Positions 1 through 8,158 of a DNA stretch of 64,000 nucleotides are shown here, piece by piece (the first letter of the stretch is position 1; every line of letters begins with the position of its first letter). The notes beneath the pieces were generated by a model, which did not search any database, had not been told where the DNA came from, and was given only the letters and a program-made list of their open reading frames with translations. Source of the DNA: Sulfurimonas hydrogeniphila (GTDB lineage: Bacteria > Campylobacterota > Campylobacteria > Campylobacterales > Sulfurimonadaceae). A program made the position numbers and the translations under genes. The stretch is from positions 1,116,001 through 1,180,000 of the forward strand of contig NZ_CP035534.1 of the NCBI RefSeq assembly GCF_009068765.1. Direction: 5' to 3'.

Positions 1-56
1 ACTATAAGTGCCAGCCAGATTGATACAAACACAAAAATAATAAATTTTATTTTCAT
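1..56 (-). CDS. Start of a penicillin-binding protein 2 (MrdA)-like gene, cut by the window edge
   Basis: Only 18 codons are visible, from an ATG at 56-54 reading off the window. They encode a basic start followed by a hydrophobic run (MKIKFIIFVFVSIWLALI), as expected for the N-terminal signal-anchor of a PBP2-type transpeptidase. The ATG overlaps the TGA of the upstream membrane gene by 4 bases (ATGA), so the two are translationally coupled. The identity rests on the MreD-like neighbour and the anchor; it is an inference and any membrane-anchored protein would fit. Confidence 0.4.
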   Translation of the reverse strand, partial: MKIKFIIFVFVSIWLALI

Positions 57-505
57 AAGAGACCTATTAAAAAGAATTCAATTACTATATAGTAAATTAT
101 ATAGTAATTTATATTTGGCTGCGGCAATAAAAAAATATTTGACAACAGTGTCAGAAAAAGAAAATAACCAAGATAGACAAGGATGGCTGTCAGTGCTCGA
201 ATACAAACTGAACAGTTGGAATTTTTGGTGATTTGAGGCATAATAAATTTATACAATACATAAAAATAGACAACTGCACTCAAAAGCATATATCCGTAGT
301 TGGCTTCAAAAACAACAAGACACAGCACAACAACAAAAACAGAGAGTGTGTCATCATTGTCAAGTGCACGGGCAAAAAGTACATACAGAAGTGTCAGCAT
401 TGGCGGCAAAAACGGATAAATAGTGCCCAAACTGTCATACAGTACAAAAAGCACTATATAAAAGAGTGAGATTACAGGTTTTTGATGAGAGATACTTCGT
501 TGCAT
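53..505 (-). CDS. Integral membrane protein, MreD-like
   Basis: This 150-residue protein is almost entirely hydrophobic, with about five membrane segments (roughly 12-35, 38-60, 62-85, 100-122 and 130-150). Length, segment number and position directly before a signal-anchored gene fit MreD, the inner-membrane partner of MreC and PBP2 in side-wall elongation. No diagnostic motif is visible, so the call is contextual. The start overlaps the end of the preceding acetyltransferase gene by about 34 bases, and its stop overlaps the next gene by ATGA. Confidence 0.5.
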   Translation of the reverse strand: MQRSISHQKPVISLFYIVLFVLYDSLGTIYPFLPPMLTLLYVLFARALDNDDTLSVFVVVLCLVVFEANYGYMLLSAVVYFYVLYKFIMPQITKNSNCSVCIRALTAILVYLGYFLFLTLLSNIFLLPQPNINYYIIYYIVIEFFLIGLL

Positions 506-933
506 ATCGGAAAGTGTTTACATTTAATACAATCGGCCCAAATTTTATGTTCGGGAAGGGACTCTTTTGGAATTTCCACAAATCCCAGTCTTTCAAAAAA
601 AGATTGCTTGTAGGTGAGACTCAGTACTTTTTGAAGACCGAGTGCTCTGCCCTCATCAACAGCGCACTCAACCAGGTTTTCTCCTATTTTCTGTCCCCGA
701 AACCCCTCTTTTACAACCAAAGAGCGTATTTCGCCAAGATATCTTGTGTGGATGTGGAGTGCCGCAAAACCGACAAGTTCATCAGCTATAAAAGCCAAAG
801 TATACGAACGGATATTTGTTGCGATTTCATCCTCGCTTCTTTCTAAAATGATACCGCTCTGCACTTCAGGCTGTACCAGATCTCTCATTTTTTCAATATC
901 TGAGAGTTTCGCCTTGGTGTAGTCAATCTTCAT
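472..933 (-). CDS. GNAT acetyltransferase, N-acetylglutamate synthase type
   Basis: A GNAT-fold protein of 153 residues from the ATG at 933. It carries the pattern of short bacterial N-acetylglutamate synthases: an N-terminal KAKLSDIEKMRDL segment, the RSEDEIATNIRSY stretch, and the acetyl-CoA pyrophosphate loop R-G-Q-K-I-G-E in the middle (VVKEGFRGQKIGENLV). A C-terminal cysteine cluster (ADCIKCKHFPIC) is typical of this ArgA-like subgroup. It would make N-acetylglutamate, the first step of arginine synthesis. The ATG at 933 was preferred over an upstream start because only 11 bases then overlap engB. Another small-molecule acetyl acceptor cannot be excluded. Confidence 0.75.
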   Translation of the reverse strand: MKIDYTKAKLSDIEKMRDLVQPEVQSGIILERSEDEIATNIRSYTLAFIADELVGFAALHIHTRYLGEIRSLVVKEGFRGQKIGENLVECAVDEGRALGLQKVLSLTYKQSFFERLGFVEIPKESLPEHKIWADCIKCKHFPICNEVSLIKNL

Positions 934-1540
934 CTGTCTTCTCTTGCAGTATTCCATAAATGACTTGAACAATTTTATTGATTCCTCTTTTTTTCGCACT
1001 TGAAACCATTAAAGCATTTGGAAACTCTTTTCGAAGTGCACTTTGCTCTTTTTGATTTAATTTGTCAATTTTTGTAAATATTTGCAGTATATATTGGTTT
1101 TCTCTTGCCGTGCTAAAAAGAAAATCACTCACTGCCGTATCTATTTCCAAATGGGGATGTCTGCAATCTATAAGGTGTATAAAAATCTTTATCTCTTCCC
1201 TGTTGGCTATATAGTCTGTCAGATTTTTTTCCCAATCATGCTTGAGAGATTTTGCTACTTTTGCGTAGCCAAAACCAGGCAGGTCTACAAACTTTGCCAC
1301 AAGTTTTTCAGAAGATTCTCTGTTTAAAAAAGTAACATCAAAATAATTTATAAGCTTTGTTTTTCCGGGAGTTGAAGAGACTTTAGCCAACCCTTTGTGA
1401 TTTGTCAAAGCGTTGAGCAGTGAACTTTTTCCAACATTTGAGCGTGCCATAAAAACTACTTCGTTCTGTTCTTCGGATTCCGGAGCTGCATTGACATTCG
1501 GAGCCGATGTTATAAACTTTGCCTCAACAATGTCTATCAT
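923..1540 (-). CDS. engB: EngB/YsxC ribosome-biogenesis GTPase
   Basis: A 205-residue TrmE-Era-EngA-EngB-Septin family GTPase. Visible motifs: G1 ARSNVGKSSLLNAL near residue 32, G2/G3 region with STPGKTKLINYF and VDLPGFGYAKV, G4 TKID (IFTKIDKL) and G5 SSAKKRG. EngB binds the large ribosomal subunit precursor and is usually essential. The ATG overlaps the TGA of lptA (ATGA), and its end overlaps the acetyltransferase start, so it sits inside one transcription unit. Confidence 0.94.
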   Translation of the reverse strand: MIDIVEAKFITSAPNVNAAPESEEQNEVVFMARSNVGKSSLLNALTNHKGLAKVSSTPGKTKLINYFDVTFLNRESSEKLVAKFVDLPGFGYAKVAKSLKHDWEKNLTDYIANREEIKIFIHLIDCRHPHLEIDTAVSDFLFSTARENQYILQIFTKIDKLNQKEQSALRKEFPNALMVSSAKKRGINKIVQVIYGILQEKTDED

Positions 1541-2010
1541 TTTTTTTCCTTTTCGTCTTTTATATCAAATATCATAATGACAGGCTCTTTTGAAACACCT
1601 TTGGCATAGGCTTTCCCGCTTATCGCCTGCAAAATAACTTCATCACCGAAAATCTCTTTTTTATCGTTCAGTTGCTGCAGATGTACATTTCCAAAAAAGT
1701 GATACTCTTTTTTTAAAGGCAGGTAGACGACTTTTTGTGCAACACCTCTGTAGTTTGCTCCCTCTACTGTTTTTATTACAAATGAAGCATTTCCGACAGC
1801 TACAAATTTTGTGGGCTTGTTGTTTTTGTCCGTATATACTGTAACCTTGGAGGCGTTAAGTTCATCATTGACTTTTTTAATTCTGACATGTCCGGTAAAA
1901 ACTGAAATACCTTTTTTCTGGTCGCCTCTGAACTCATCTGCTTTGATTTTAAGCTCTTGTGAAAAGAGTAGAGTCTGTAAAAAAAGTGTTAGCACAAGTA
2001 GATATTTCAT
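1537..2010 (-). CDS. lptA: LptA, periplasmic lipopolysaccharide transport protein (OstA-like)
   Basis: 157 residues with a cleavable signal peptide (MKYLLVLTLFLQTLLFS, cut near 17). The mature part is the OstA/LptA fold: KIKADEFRGDQKKGISVFTGHVRIKK, DELNASKVTVYTDK, and the ANYRGVAQKVVYL strand. LptA forms the periplasmic bridge that carries LPS from LptC to the outer-membrane LptD. It follows lptC directly and precedes engB with a 4-base overlap, the order known from Campylobacter. Confidence 0.85.
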   Translation of the reverse strand: MKYLLVLTLFLQTLLFSQELKIKADEFRGDQKKGISVFTGHVRIKKVNDELNASKVTVYTDKNNKPTKFVAVGNASFVIKTVEGANYRGVAQKVVYLPLKKEYHFFGNVHLQQLNDKKEIFGDEVILQAISGKAYAKGVSKEPVIMIFDIKDEKEKK

Positions 2011-2490
2011 CTATTTTTCCTCTTTTAATTGATATGTAGCAATAACATTTTTAGAATAAATCTTTTTTGTAATGTTATTGTATTTTATATAGTCGCCGAT
2101 GACTACATTGTCATTCAGGTAGGCAGTGTATTTTGTATTGCTGACTACATCTGCTGTTTTTTTATTGTAAAGTGCTTCTTGGCTTTTAAATGTCAGTCCG
2201 TCTTCTCGCACATAGACAACATGACCGCTCAGCTTGACGATTTCATTTTTATATACACCCAGGTCAGAGACCATATTTGCAATATATTTTTTCGAATTGT
2301 CGGTATAGTCCATATCTTTTATCTCATATCTCTCAGCGTATCTTGTTCCGGTGTTTCCAAGTAAAATTGTCGCCAATCCGTGAGTATCAAGTTCATACAT
2401 CGTAAAATCACTCAATTCAAAGAGTGGCACATCTGTAAAATGGTGTATTTTTACATCCATAGGTTTGAACATGAAAAATATCATCAGCAA
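2011..2490 (-). CDS. lptC: LptC, LPS export system inner-membrane-anchored component
   Basis: A LptC-like protein: a membrane anchor at the N-terminus, then a beta-rich periplasmic domain with segments such as FTMYELDTHGLATILLG and EIVKLSGHVVYVREDGLTFKS, which match the LptA/LptC jellyroll. It lies between the KdsC-like phosphatase and lptA. The start is unsettled. The TTG at 2490 gives a very short anchor and has no ribosome binding site. The frame stays open upstream to 2529, where an ATC codon sits 6 bases behind a good AAGGAG and adds INIFLTFVITL, completing a normal transmembrane helix. Confidence 0.72.
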   Translation of the reverse strand: MLMIFFMFKPMDVKIHHFTDVPLFELSDFTMYELDTHGLATILLGNTGTRYAERYEIKDMDYTDNSKKYIANMVSDLGVYKNEIVKLSGHVVYVREDGLTFKSQEALYNKKTADVVSNTKYTAYLNDNVVIGDYIKYNNITKKIYSKNVIATYQLKEEK

Positions 2491-2539
2491 AAGCGTAATG
2501 ACAAAGGTTAAAAATATATTGATATTGATTTTTTACTCC

Positions 2540-3034
2540 TTACACCCAGACAGATAAAAATGCTTCTTTTTGGTCATTTTCTTTCACTAAAATATCTATC
2601 ATCTCTCTTACCGCACCATTGCCGCCACTTTTTGAGAGTGTTGTATTGACAAGTTCTTTAATTGCATCATGCCCGTCACTCGGAGTAAAACTTCTCCCGG
2701 CAAGACGCAGCATATTATAGTCATTCAGATCATCGCCGATTACGCCAACCTCATAAAACTCCAGACCGAGTTCAGCAATGATTTTTCTTAGAATACTCTC
2801 TTTGTCCCGTATACCCTGGTACAAATGCTGCACTCCCAGTTCTTTGGCTCTTTTTTCAACGATAGAGGAATTTCTTCCTGTTATAATGGCAACCTGATTT
2901 CCCGTTTTTATCCAGGTTGTTATGCCAAGTCCGTCTTTTACATTAAAATTTTTGCTTTCAAATCCCTCTGCCGAGTATATAAGTTTACCATCAGTTAAAC
3001 AACCGTCAACATCCAATACTATCAGTTTAATCAT
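2540..3034 (-). CDS. kdsC: HAD phosphatase of the KdsC type (3-deoxy-manno-octulosonate-8-phosphatase)
   Basis: 164 residues, a capless HAD C1 phosphatase. Motif I is LDVDGCLTDG (residues 7-16), motif II has the threonine in VAIITGRNS, and motif III is the GDDLNDYNML stretch. This length and the DVDGCLTDG signature are typical of KdsC, which dephosphorylates KDO-8-phosphate for LPS core synthesis. The adjacent lptC and lptA support that role. The start overlaps the hisB stop (ATGA). Confidence 0.85.
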   Translation of the reverse strand: MIKLIVLDVDGCLTDGKLIYSAEGFESKNFNVKDGLGITTWIKTGNQVAIITGRNSSIVEKRAKELGVQHLYQGIRDKESILRKIIAELGLEFYEVGVIGDDLNDYNMLRLAGRSFTPSDGHDAIKELVNTTLSKSGGNGAVREMIDILVKENDQKEAFLSVWV

Positions 3035-3603
3035 AAAACATCTTTTGTACTTGGGATGCCGACTCTCTCATTCTTTGCCGTTGCCCGTCTGAGTGCAACA
3101 GCGACCGCCTTAAATGCCGCTTCTATAATGTGGTGTTTGTTTTTCCCGCGGCACTCTATAATGTGCATGCTTATTCTTGCGTTTAAGGCAAAGGCACGAA
3201 AAAACTCTTCAACAAGCTCTGTATCAAACTGCCCTACTTTTCCACTGACACTGAGTTCATAGACCAAAAAAGGACGATTGCTCAGATCCAAATCGCAGGA
3301 GACACAGGCCTCATCCATCACAATGTTTGCACTCCCAAAACGCTCCATATTTTTTACAGGGTAAAGAGTCTGAGCAAGCACAGAGCCTAAAACAATGCCC
3401 ACATCCTCAACACTGTGATGGTCATCTATGTGCGTATCCCCTTTACATGTAAGGTCCAAATCAATGAGAGAGTGTTTGGAAAAACTCTCAAGCATATGGT
3501 CTAAAAAGCCGACACCTGTATTAATATTACTTTTGCCTGTACCGTTGATATCGAGTGATACTGTTATATCTGTCTCTTTGGTTGTTCTTGTTTTTGTAAT
3601 CAT
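3031..3603 (-). CDS. hisB: Imidazoleglycerol-phosphate dehydratase HisB
   Basis: 190 residues, the usual length of monofunctional HisB. Two metal-binding repeats are plain: HIDDHHSVEDVG near residue 60 and HIIECRGKNKHHIIEAAFKA near 150. GVGFLDHMLESFSKHS is the N-terminal signature. It catalyses the sixth step of histidine synthesis. Its presence inside an envelope operon is probably positional. The gene carries one copy of the palindrome TTACATGTAA at 3443-3452. Confidence 0.96.
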   Translation of the reverse strand: MITKTRTTKETDITVSLDINGTGKSNINTGVGFLDHMLESFSKHSLIDLDLTCKGDTHIDDHHSVEDVGIVLGSVLAQTLYPVKNMERFGSANIVMDEACVSCDLDLSNRPFLVYELSVSGKVGQFDTELVEEFFRAFALNARISMHIIECRGKNKHHIIEAAFKAVAVALRRATAKNERVGIPSTKDVL

Positions 3604-3605
3604 TT

Positions 3606-4388
3606 TTAATCCTCTCTCACTATAAATGCACCTTTGAATATGCCGTTTGCCTTGTAGTCTCTTGCTTCTTGTTCACTTTTAAAGCCTTTGAGCCAGACTT
3701 TGAACATTCTGCCGTTTGGTGTCTGCATATCTTTGATGACTGTTGTATATCCGTCGGTATTGTTATACTTTTCCTGTGTCCTTATTGCGCCGTTTATATT
3801 TGAAAAAGAGGCAATCTGCAATGCAAAACTGCTTAATTCCACACTCTTAGGTGATTTTTTCAACTGTTTTTTATTTGGTATCTTGTTTTTGCCTTTTCCT
3901 GCAAAACCAAGCACTTCAAGTGTTACAGGAGCAGTTCCCGTGCCTATCATATCGATTTTTGAGGCTGCCGCTTTTGAGAGGTCTATGATTCTTGTCGAGA
4001 CAAAAGGCCCCCTGTCATTGATGCGAACCACCGTACTTTTTCCGTTTCTTCTGTTGGTCACTCTTACAATGGTATTCATCGGCAGTGTTTTATGTGCAGC
4101 TGTCATATCCCACATATTGTATCTTTCACCGTTAGATGTAAACTTTCCGTGAAAATTCGGTCCGTACCAGCTTGCATTGCCTCGGAATCTGTCTCCGACA
4201 CTTACGACAGTCGGATAGTACCGTTTTCCGTGTACCACATAAGGACGCATCGTCGGATGTGAATATTTTTTCTGACTGTATGCAGGGCTTGAGTATTTAT
4301 GATGTATGTAGCTGCTCGGTCCTCTTGTGCTGCATCCGCTTGTAAACAAAGTAATACCAAGCACCGATAAAAAAAATATTTTATTCAT
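3606..4388 (-). CDS. rlpA: RlpA, septal ring lytic transglycosylase family lipoprotein with SPOR domain
   Basis: 260 residues. A lipoprotein signal with the lipobox TSGC ends at Cys19. The double-psi beta-barrel spans about 68-160 and includes [30 protein letters not shown] and RINDRGPF with the catalytic-type Asp. A SPOR domain ([13 protein letters not shown] to the end) binds denuded glycan strands. RlpA cleaves naked glycan at the septum. Its start overlaps the stop of mltD by 8 bases, linking two glycan-cleaving enzymes. Confidence 0.92.
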   Translation of the reverse strand: MNKIFFLSVLGITLFTSGCSTRGPSSYIHHKYSSPAYSQKKYSHPTMRPYVVHGKRYYPTVVSVGDRFRGNASWYGPNFHGKFTSNGERYNMWDMTAAHKTLPMNTIVRVTNRRNGKSTVVRINDRGPFVSTRIIDLSKAAASKIDMIGTGTAPVTLEVLGFAGKGKNKIPNKKQLKKSPKSVELSSFALQIASFSNINGAIRTQEKYNNTDGYTTVIKDMQTPNGRMFKVWLKGFKSEQEARDYKANGIFKGAFIVRED

Positions 4389-5604
4389 ACAGCTTCAACC
4401 TTTCGCCGACCCGAATCAAAGATCCTTTGATGTTGTTTTGTGCCCGTATGTTTTTAATGCTGATTTTATGGGCTCTTGCGATGGAGCCTAAAGAATCACC
4501 TTTTTTTACCATATAATAATGCGTACTTTGAAATTTTTTGTGTTTAGTGTTTTTGGCTATAGGAATGACAAGCTTTTGTTTGATTCGTAAACGGTTTGTG
4601 CGCAGTTTGTTGAAATCTTTAATCACCTTGTACGAAACACCGTATTTTTTGCCAATACGGGAAAGGTTTTCTCCCCGTCTGACTACATGTATCTTGTAGA
4701 TATTCTGTATGGGTTCCTGAAAATACTTTTGCTTGTATTCTGCGAGTTTGATATACGGTATATATACATCGTATCCATCTGCATATGGCGGAACAAAATC
4801 ATATTTTAAATGTCTGTTGAGCTTTTTCAAATCTTTTAAGGGAATATGAATAAGTTTTGAGAGTCGTGCCAAGGACTCTCCGCGGGGCAGTTTCACGGTT
4901 GCAATCGAGTAGGCGTTTGCACGATTTAAAAGGTACTCATACTCACTGTGCAGCATATACTGCTCGTCACTGCCTATCAGGGCAAGGGCAACAATTTTGC
5001 GGATATAGTAGCGGCTCTCTCTCGGGATATAGTGTTTTTTAGGATTGAGTAAAACAGAAAGTTTGTCTGTTTTTGCCTTTCTGATTGCCTTGCTTAACGC
5101 ACCGCCGCCACAGTTATAGGCAATGGCAGCCAAATACCATTTTCCAAACCGCTTATGCAGTGCCGAAAGGTATTTTGCCGCCGCTTCGGTTGATTTGATC
5201 AAATCGCGTCTCTCATCTACATACTCGTCAATTTTCAGATGAAAAAGTTTGCCTGTTGCGGGCATAAACTGCCACAGTCCGGCTGCTCGTTTATTAGAAT
5301 AGGCCTTTGTGTGAAAATTTGATTCAGCCATGGCAAGATAGAGAAACTCCTGAGGAACATTGTATTTTGAGAGTGTACTCTTAATGGCAGGAATAAACAG
5401 ATAGGCATCTTCCATCGCCTTGAAAAAATGTTTGTCTCTTGACAATGTTTTTGCTTTCATTCTGTTCATTACAGGATCATACAAAAATGACGGTTCTATA
5501 TCAAATGAGTCCAACAATGCCAGTTCTTTGTTGTAGTTTGATTCATACGTCAAATTCGCCAAAAGAAGAAACGGGAAACACAGGGTTAATATATATTTAA
5601 TCAT
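4381..5604 (-). CDS. mltD: MltD-type membrane-bound lytic murein transglycosylase with LysM repeats
   Basis: About 407 residues. A signal sequence ([15 protein letters not shown]) is followed by an SLT domain with the catalytic Glu in [20 protein letters not shown] and the motif WQFMPATGK. The C-terminal third holds two LysM motifs ([18 protein letters not shown] and [18 protein letters not shown]) that bind peptidoglycan. The ATG at 5604 was chosen over the TTG two codons earlier. It starts a head-to-tail pair with rlpA. Confidence 0.88.
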   Translation of the reverse strand: MIKYILTLCFPFLLLANLTYESNYNKELALLDSFDIEPSFLYDPVMNRMKAKTLSRDKHFFKAMEDAYLFIPAIKSTLSKYNVPQEFLYLAMAESNFHTKAYSNKRAAGLWQFMPATGKLFHLKIDEYVDERRDLIKSTEAAAKYLSALHKRFGKWYLAAIAYNCGGGALSKAIRKAKTDKLSVLLNPKKHYIPRESRYYIRKIVALALIGSDEQYMLHSEYEYLLNRANAYSIATVKLPRGESLARLSKLIHIPLKDLKKLNRHLKYDFVPPYADGYDVYIPYIKLAEYKQKYFQEPIQNIYKIHVVRRGENLSRIGKKYGVSYKVIKDFNKLRTNRLRIKQKLVIPIAKNTKHKKFQSTHYYMVKKGDSLGSIARAHKISIKNIRAQNNIKGSLIRVGERLKLYE

Positions 5605-5677
5605 AGACAACTTTTTAATTTTAATTTATGCTATTTTAGCCAAAATTCTATTAAAAAAAGTTGTAACCACTATGATA

Positions 5678-6454
5678 TTAAGAAATATGAAAGAGTTTCA
5701 GGGCATTTTCTGTGGTCAAATTTTCTATTTCCTCTTTTGGAATCTCTAAGATTTCTGACATTTTCTGTGCCACAAGAGTTGTATAAAGCGGTTCGTTTCT
5801 CTCTCCTCTGTGTGGTGTAGGCGTCAAATACGGACCGTCTGTTTCTATAAGAAGTTTCTCTTTTGGTATACGTGGTAAAATATTGACAAGCTTTTTAGCA
5901 TTTTTAAAAGTCAAAACACCGCCTATGCCAAAGTAGAAGTTTTCATTTGCCAAACTTAAAAGCTCATCGTCGGCATTAAAACAGTGCAGCACACCACCCA
6001 CTTCACCTGCATTATGCTCCAGCAGCAGCATTTTTGCATCATGCGAAGCGTTGCGGATATGGACTATCAAAGGCTTTTTGTGTTTTTTGGCAAACTCTAT
6101 CTGTGCTGCAAAAACCTTTGCCTGCGCCTCTTTTTCCTGTGCTTTTTCTGCATCACTGCCTTCAAGACGAAAGTAATCCAGCCCGCATTCACCGATTGCC
6201 ACACATTTGTTATGTTCCACGTACTTTTCAAAATAGGATATATCAAAACCCTCGATATCATACGGATGCACACCTATGGCAAAATAGACATCTTCATAGC
6301 GTTCCGCAATGCTGATAGCTTTTTCCAAAGTACTTACATCCGCTCCGGGAATGATAAAACGCTTCACCCCACCCTCTCTGGCACGTTCCAACACCGCATC
6401 CAAATCTTCATCATACCGGTCATCATCCAAATGTATATGTGTGTCAATTATCAT
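5678..6454 (-). CDS. tatD: TatD-family metal-dependent deoxyribonuclease
   Basis: 258 residues with the complete TatD metal set: DTHIHLDD at the N-terminus, the glutamate in AIGECGLDYFR, KPLIVHIRNA, GVLHCFNAD and LIETDGPYLTP. TatD enzymes are magnesium-dependent 3'-5' exonucleases acting on DNA and RNA ends. It follows recN and a small membrane gene on the same strand with 11 bases of overlap at its start. Confidence 0.93.
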   Translation of the reverse strand: MIIDTHIHLDDDRYDEDLDAVLERAREGGVKRFIIPGADVSTLEKAISIAERYEDVYFAIGVHPYDIEGFDISYFEKYVEHNKCVAIGECGLDYFRLEGSDAEKAQEKEAQAKVFAAQIEFAKKHKKPLIVHIRNASHDAKMLLLEHNAGEVGGVLHCFNADDELLSLANENFYFGIGGVLTFKNAKKLVNILPRIPKEKLLIETDGPYLTPTPHRGERNEPLYTTLVAQKMSEILEIPKEEIENLTTENALKLFHIS

Positions 6455-6614
6455 TTTTCTTTTCTCTTCTCTTCTTTACATGTAATATGTTTCGTATCAT
6501 TAAAAATATAAAAAACACAGAAACCAAAACAGAACCGCCTGCGAGGAGTGTATTGCCTGCATTGTAAAAACTGTATGCCAAAAACAGTCCTACAATTGAG
6601 ATCACGAAACACAT
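6444..6614 (-). CDS. Small two-helix membrane protein between recN and tatD
   Basis: A 56-codon reading frame fills the gap between recN and tatD exactly. It begins at an ATG inside the last codons of recN (13-base overlap) and ends 11 bases inside tatD. The product has two hydrophobic segments (about residues 2-17 and 23-41) and a strongly basic tail (KKRREKK). Tight overlap on both sides and a coherent membrane topology argue that it is real. Function unknown. It contains a TTACATGTAA palindrome at 6476-6485. Confidence 0.6.
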   Translation of the reverse strand: MCFVISIVGLFLAYSFYNAGNTLLAGGSVLVSVFFIFLMIRNILHVKKRREKKNDN

Positions 6615-8146
6615 CTGTTTGCCTCCAACAGCTCTTTTGCAAACTTTTTGGCTTCACTCGAAACAGTTTCTCCACTGATGATTCTGGCTATTTCATCGAC
6701 TCGTTCGTTCATGTTCAGCTCTTTTGTTTTTGATATTTTACCATCTTTATAGACCAAAAAGTGCTGATTTCCCATAGAAGTCAGTTGCGGCTGATGAGAA
6801 ATCACAAATATCTGAAAATGTTCAGAGAGCTGTTTGAGAACTTTTGCCACGCTCATAGACTCCTCACCGCTTAGATTCGCATCTATTTCATCCAGCATCA
6901 ACACCCCGCCGTTGTTGCTCATAAACTCTGACTTTAAAGCCAAAACTGCCAGACGGAGCCTGTTAAACTCACCCGTACTTATTTTGGAAAGTTCCGTGTC
7001 ATTGAGTTCAATCTCCAGCTTGTCCTGTCCGTAAAGGTTGTATGATATTGTGCGCATGTGGATCTTTGCATCTCTTAAATACAAATTATGCAAGTAGCGA
7101 TTTAAGTCTTTGACAAAACCCGGCAAAGCTTTTTCACGGCAGGAACTCAATGCATCGGCAAGCTCTTTAACTTCTGCAGAGAGCTTTTCATACCTTGTAT
7201 GCAAATCGTTTTTTGCACTTTCAATATTTTCATATTTAACAAGTTCAAGCTCTTTTTGCTTTTTATACTCCAGTGCTTCTTCTATGCTTCCGTACCTGCG
7301 TTTGAGTCCGCTTAAGGCCTCTATACGGTTAAGCACCTCCTCCACGTCAACATCATCCAATGCGCTAAAACGCTCCTGCGAACTCTCCAAGATACTTCGC
7401 AACTCATTCATGGCATCATCAAAAAAACTGCTCGATTCATCCAAAGCATCCAGGGCAGATGAAACCAAATGCTCGTAATTGAAAATCTCATTTGCCGACT
7501 CTATACTGCCTAAAACTTTCTCTTTTTTTGAAAGCGCTTTTTTAATTTGCAACAGTTCTTCATCTTCGCCTATAACAGGGTTTATGTCTTCTATTTTTTT
7601 TATCTCATACGCTGCAAACTCTTTTAACTCAACAATTTTTCTCTCTTCTTCTTCTATTACATGTAATGCTTTTTTTACTTCTTGATATTCTAAAAAGCTT
7701 TTTTTATAGGACTCTTTTATCTTCGCAATTTTTTGGGATTTGCTCTCTGCCCTTTTATCTAAAATGTCAAGCAGGTTTTCATTTTCAAAATCACTGAAGT
7801 CTTTTAAACTCAAATGACGGAGATACTGAGATGCAACCCGACTGATAGCTTTGCGAGAAAGGCTTTGGTTGTTAATAAAGTAACGTGATTTTTCTTTTTT
7901 GATGTGTTTAAACACGTTGATATCATCATTTTCAATGCCGCACTCCTCTTCGTCAATCGTCCAGGTAACACTTGCTTCACAAACAGAAGCATCACAAGAC
8001 GCACCTCCGAGCGATGAAAGTATAGACTCCATAAGTATAGACTTCCCGCTCCCGCTGGGACCGGTAAACACAACCAGACCCGATTGCAAATTAAGCTCCG
8101 CTTCTTTAAAACTCAAATAATCTTTCAAGTAAAATCTTTCTATCAT
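6602..8146 (-). CDS. recN: RecN, DNA double-strand break repair ATPase
   Basis: 514 residues, the shorter RecN form of Campylobacterota. Walker A is GPSGSGKS at 29-36; a long coiled coil occupies the middle; the ABC signature region is ISTGEFNRLRLAVLALKS and Walker B is VLMLDEIDANLSG, followed by the H-loop VISHQPQ. RecN is an SMC-like protein that gathers DNA ends for recombination. In Campylobacter its upstream neighbour is nadK; here the integron lies immediately upstream and nadK is 32 kb away. Confidence 0.93.
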   Translation of the reverse strand: MIERFYLKDYLSFKEAELNLQSGLVVFTGPSGSGKSILMESILSSLGGASCDASVCEASVTWTIDEEECGIENDDINVFKHIKKEKSRYFINNQSLSRKAISRVASQYLRHLSLKDFSDFENENLLDILDKRAESKSQKIAKIKESYKKSFLEYQEVKKALHVIEEEERKIVELKEFAAYEIKKIEDINPVIGEDEELLQIKKALSKKEKVLGSIESANEIFNYEHLVSSALDALDESSSFFDDAMNELRSILESSQERFSALDDVDVEEVLNRIEALSGLKRRYGSIEEALEYKKQKELELVKYENIESAKNDLHTRYEKLSAEVKELADALSSCREKALPGFVKDLNRYLHNLYLRDAKIHMRTISYNLYGQDKLEIELNDTELSKISTGEFNRLRLAVLALKSEFMSNNGGVLMLDEIDANLSGEESMSVAKVLKQLSEHFQIFVISHQPQLTSMGNQHFLVYKDGKISKTKELNMNERVDEIARIISGETVSSEAKKFAKELLEANRCVS

Positions 8147-8158
8147 TCTTTTGCCTTT

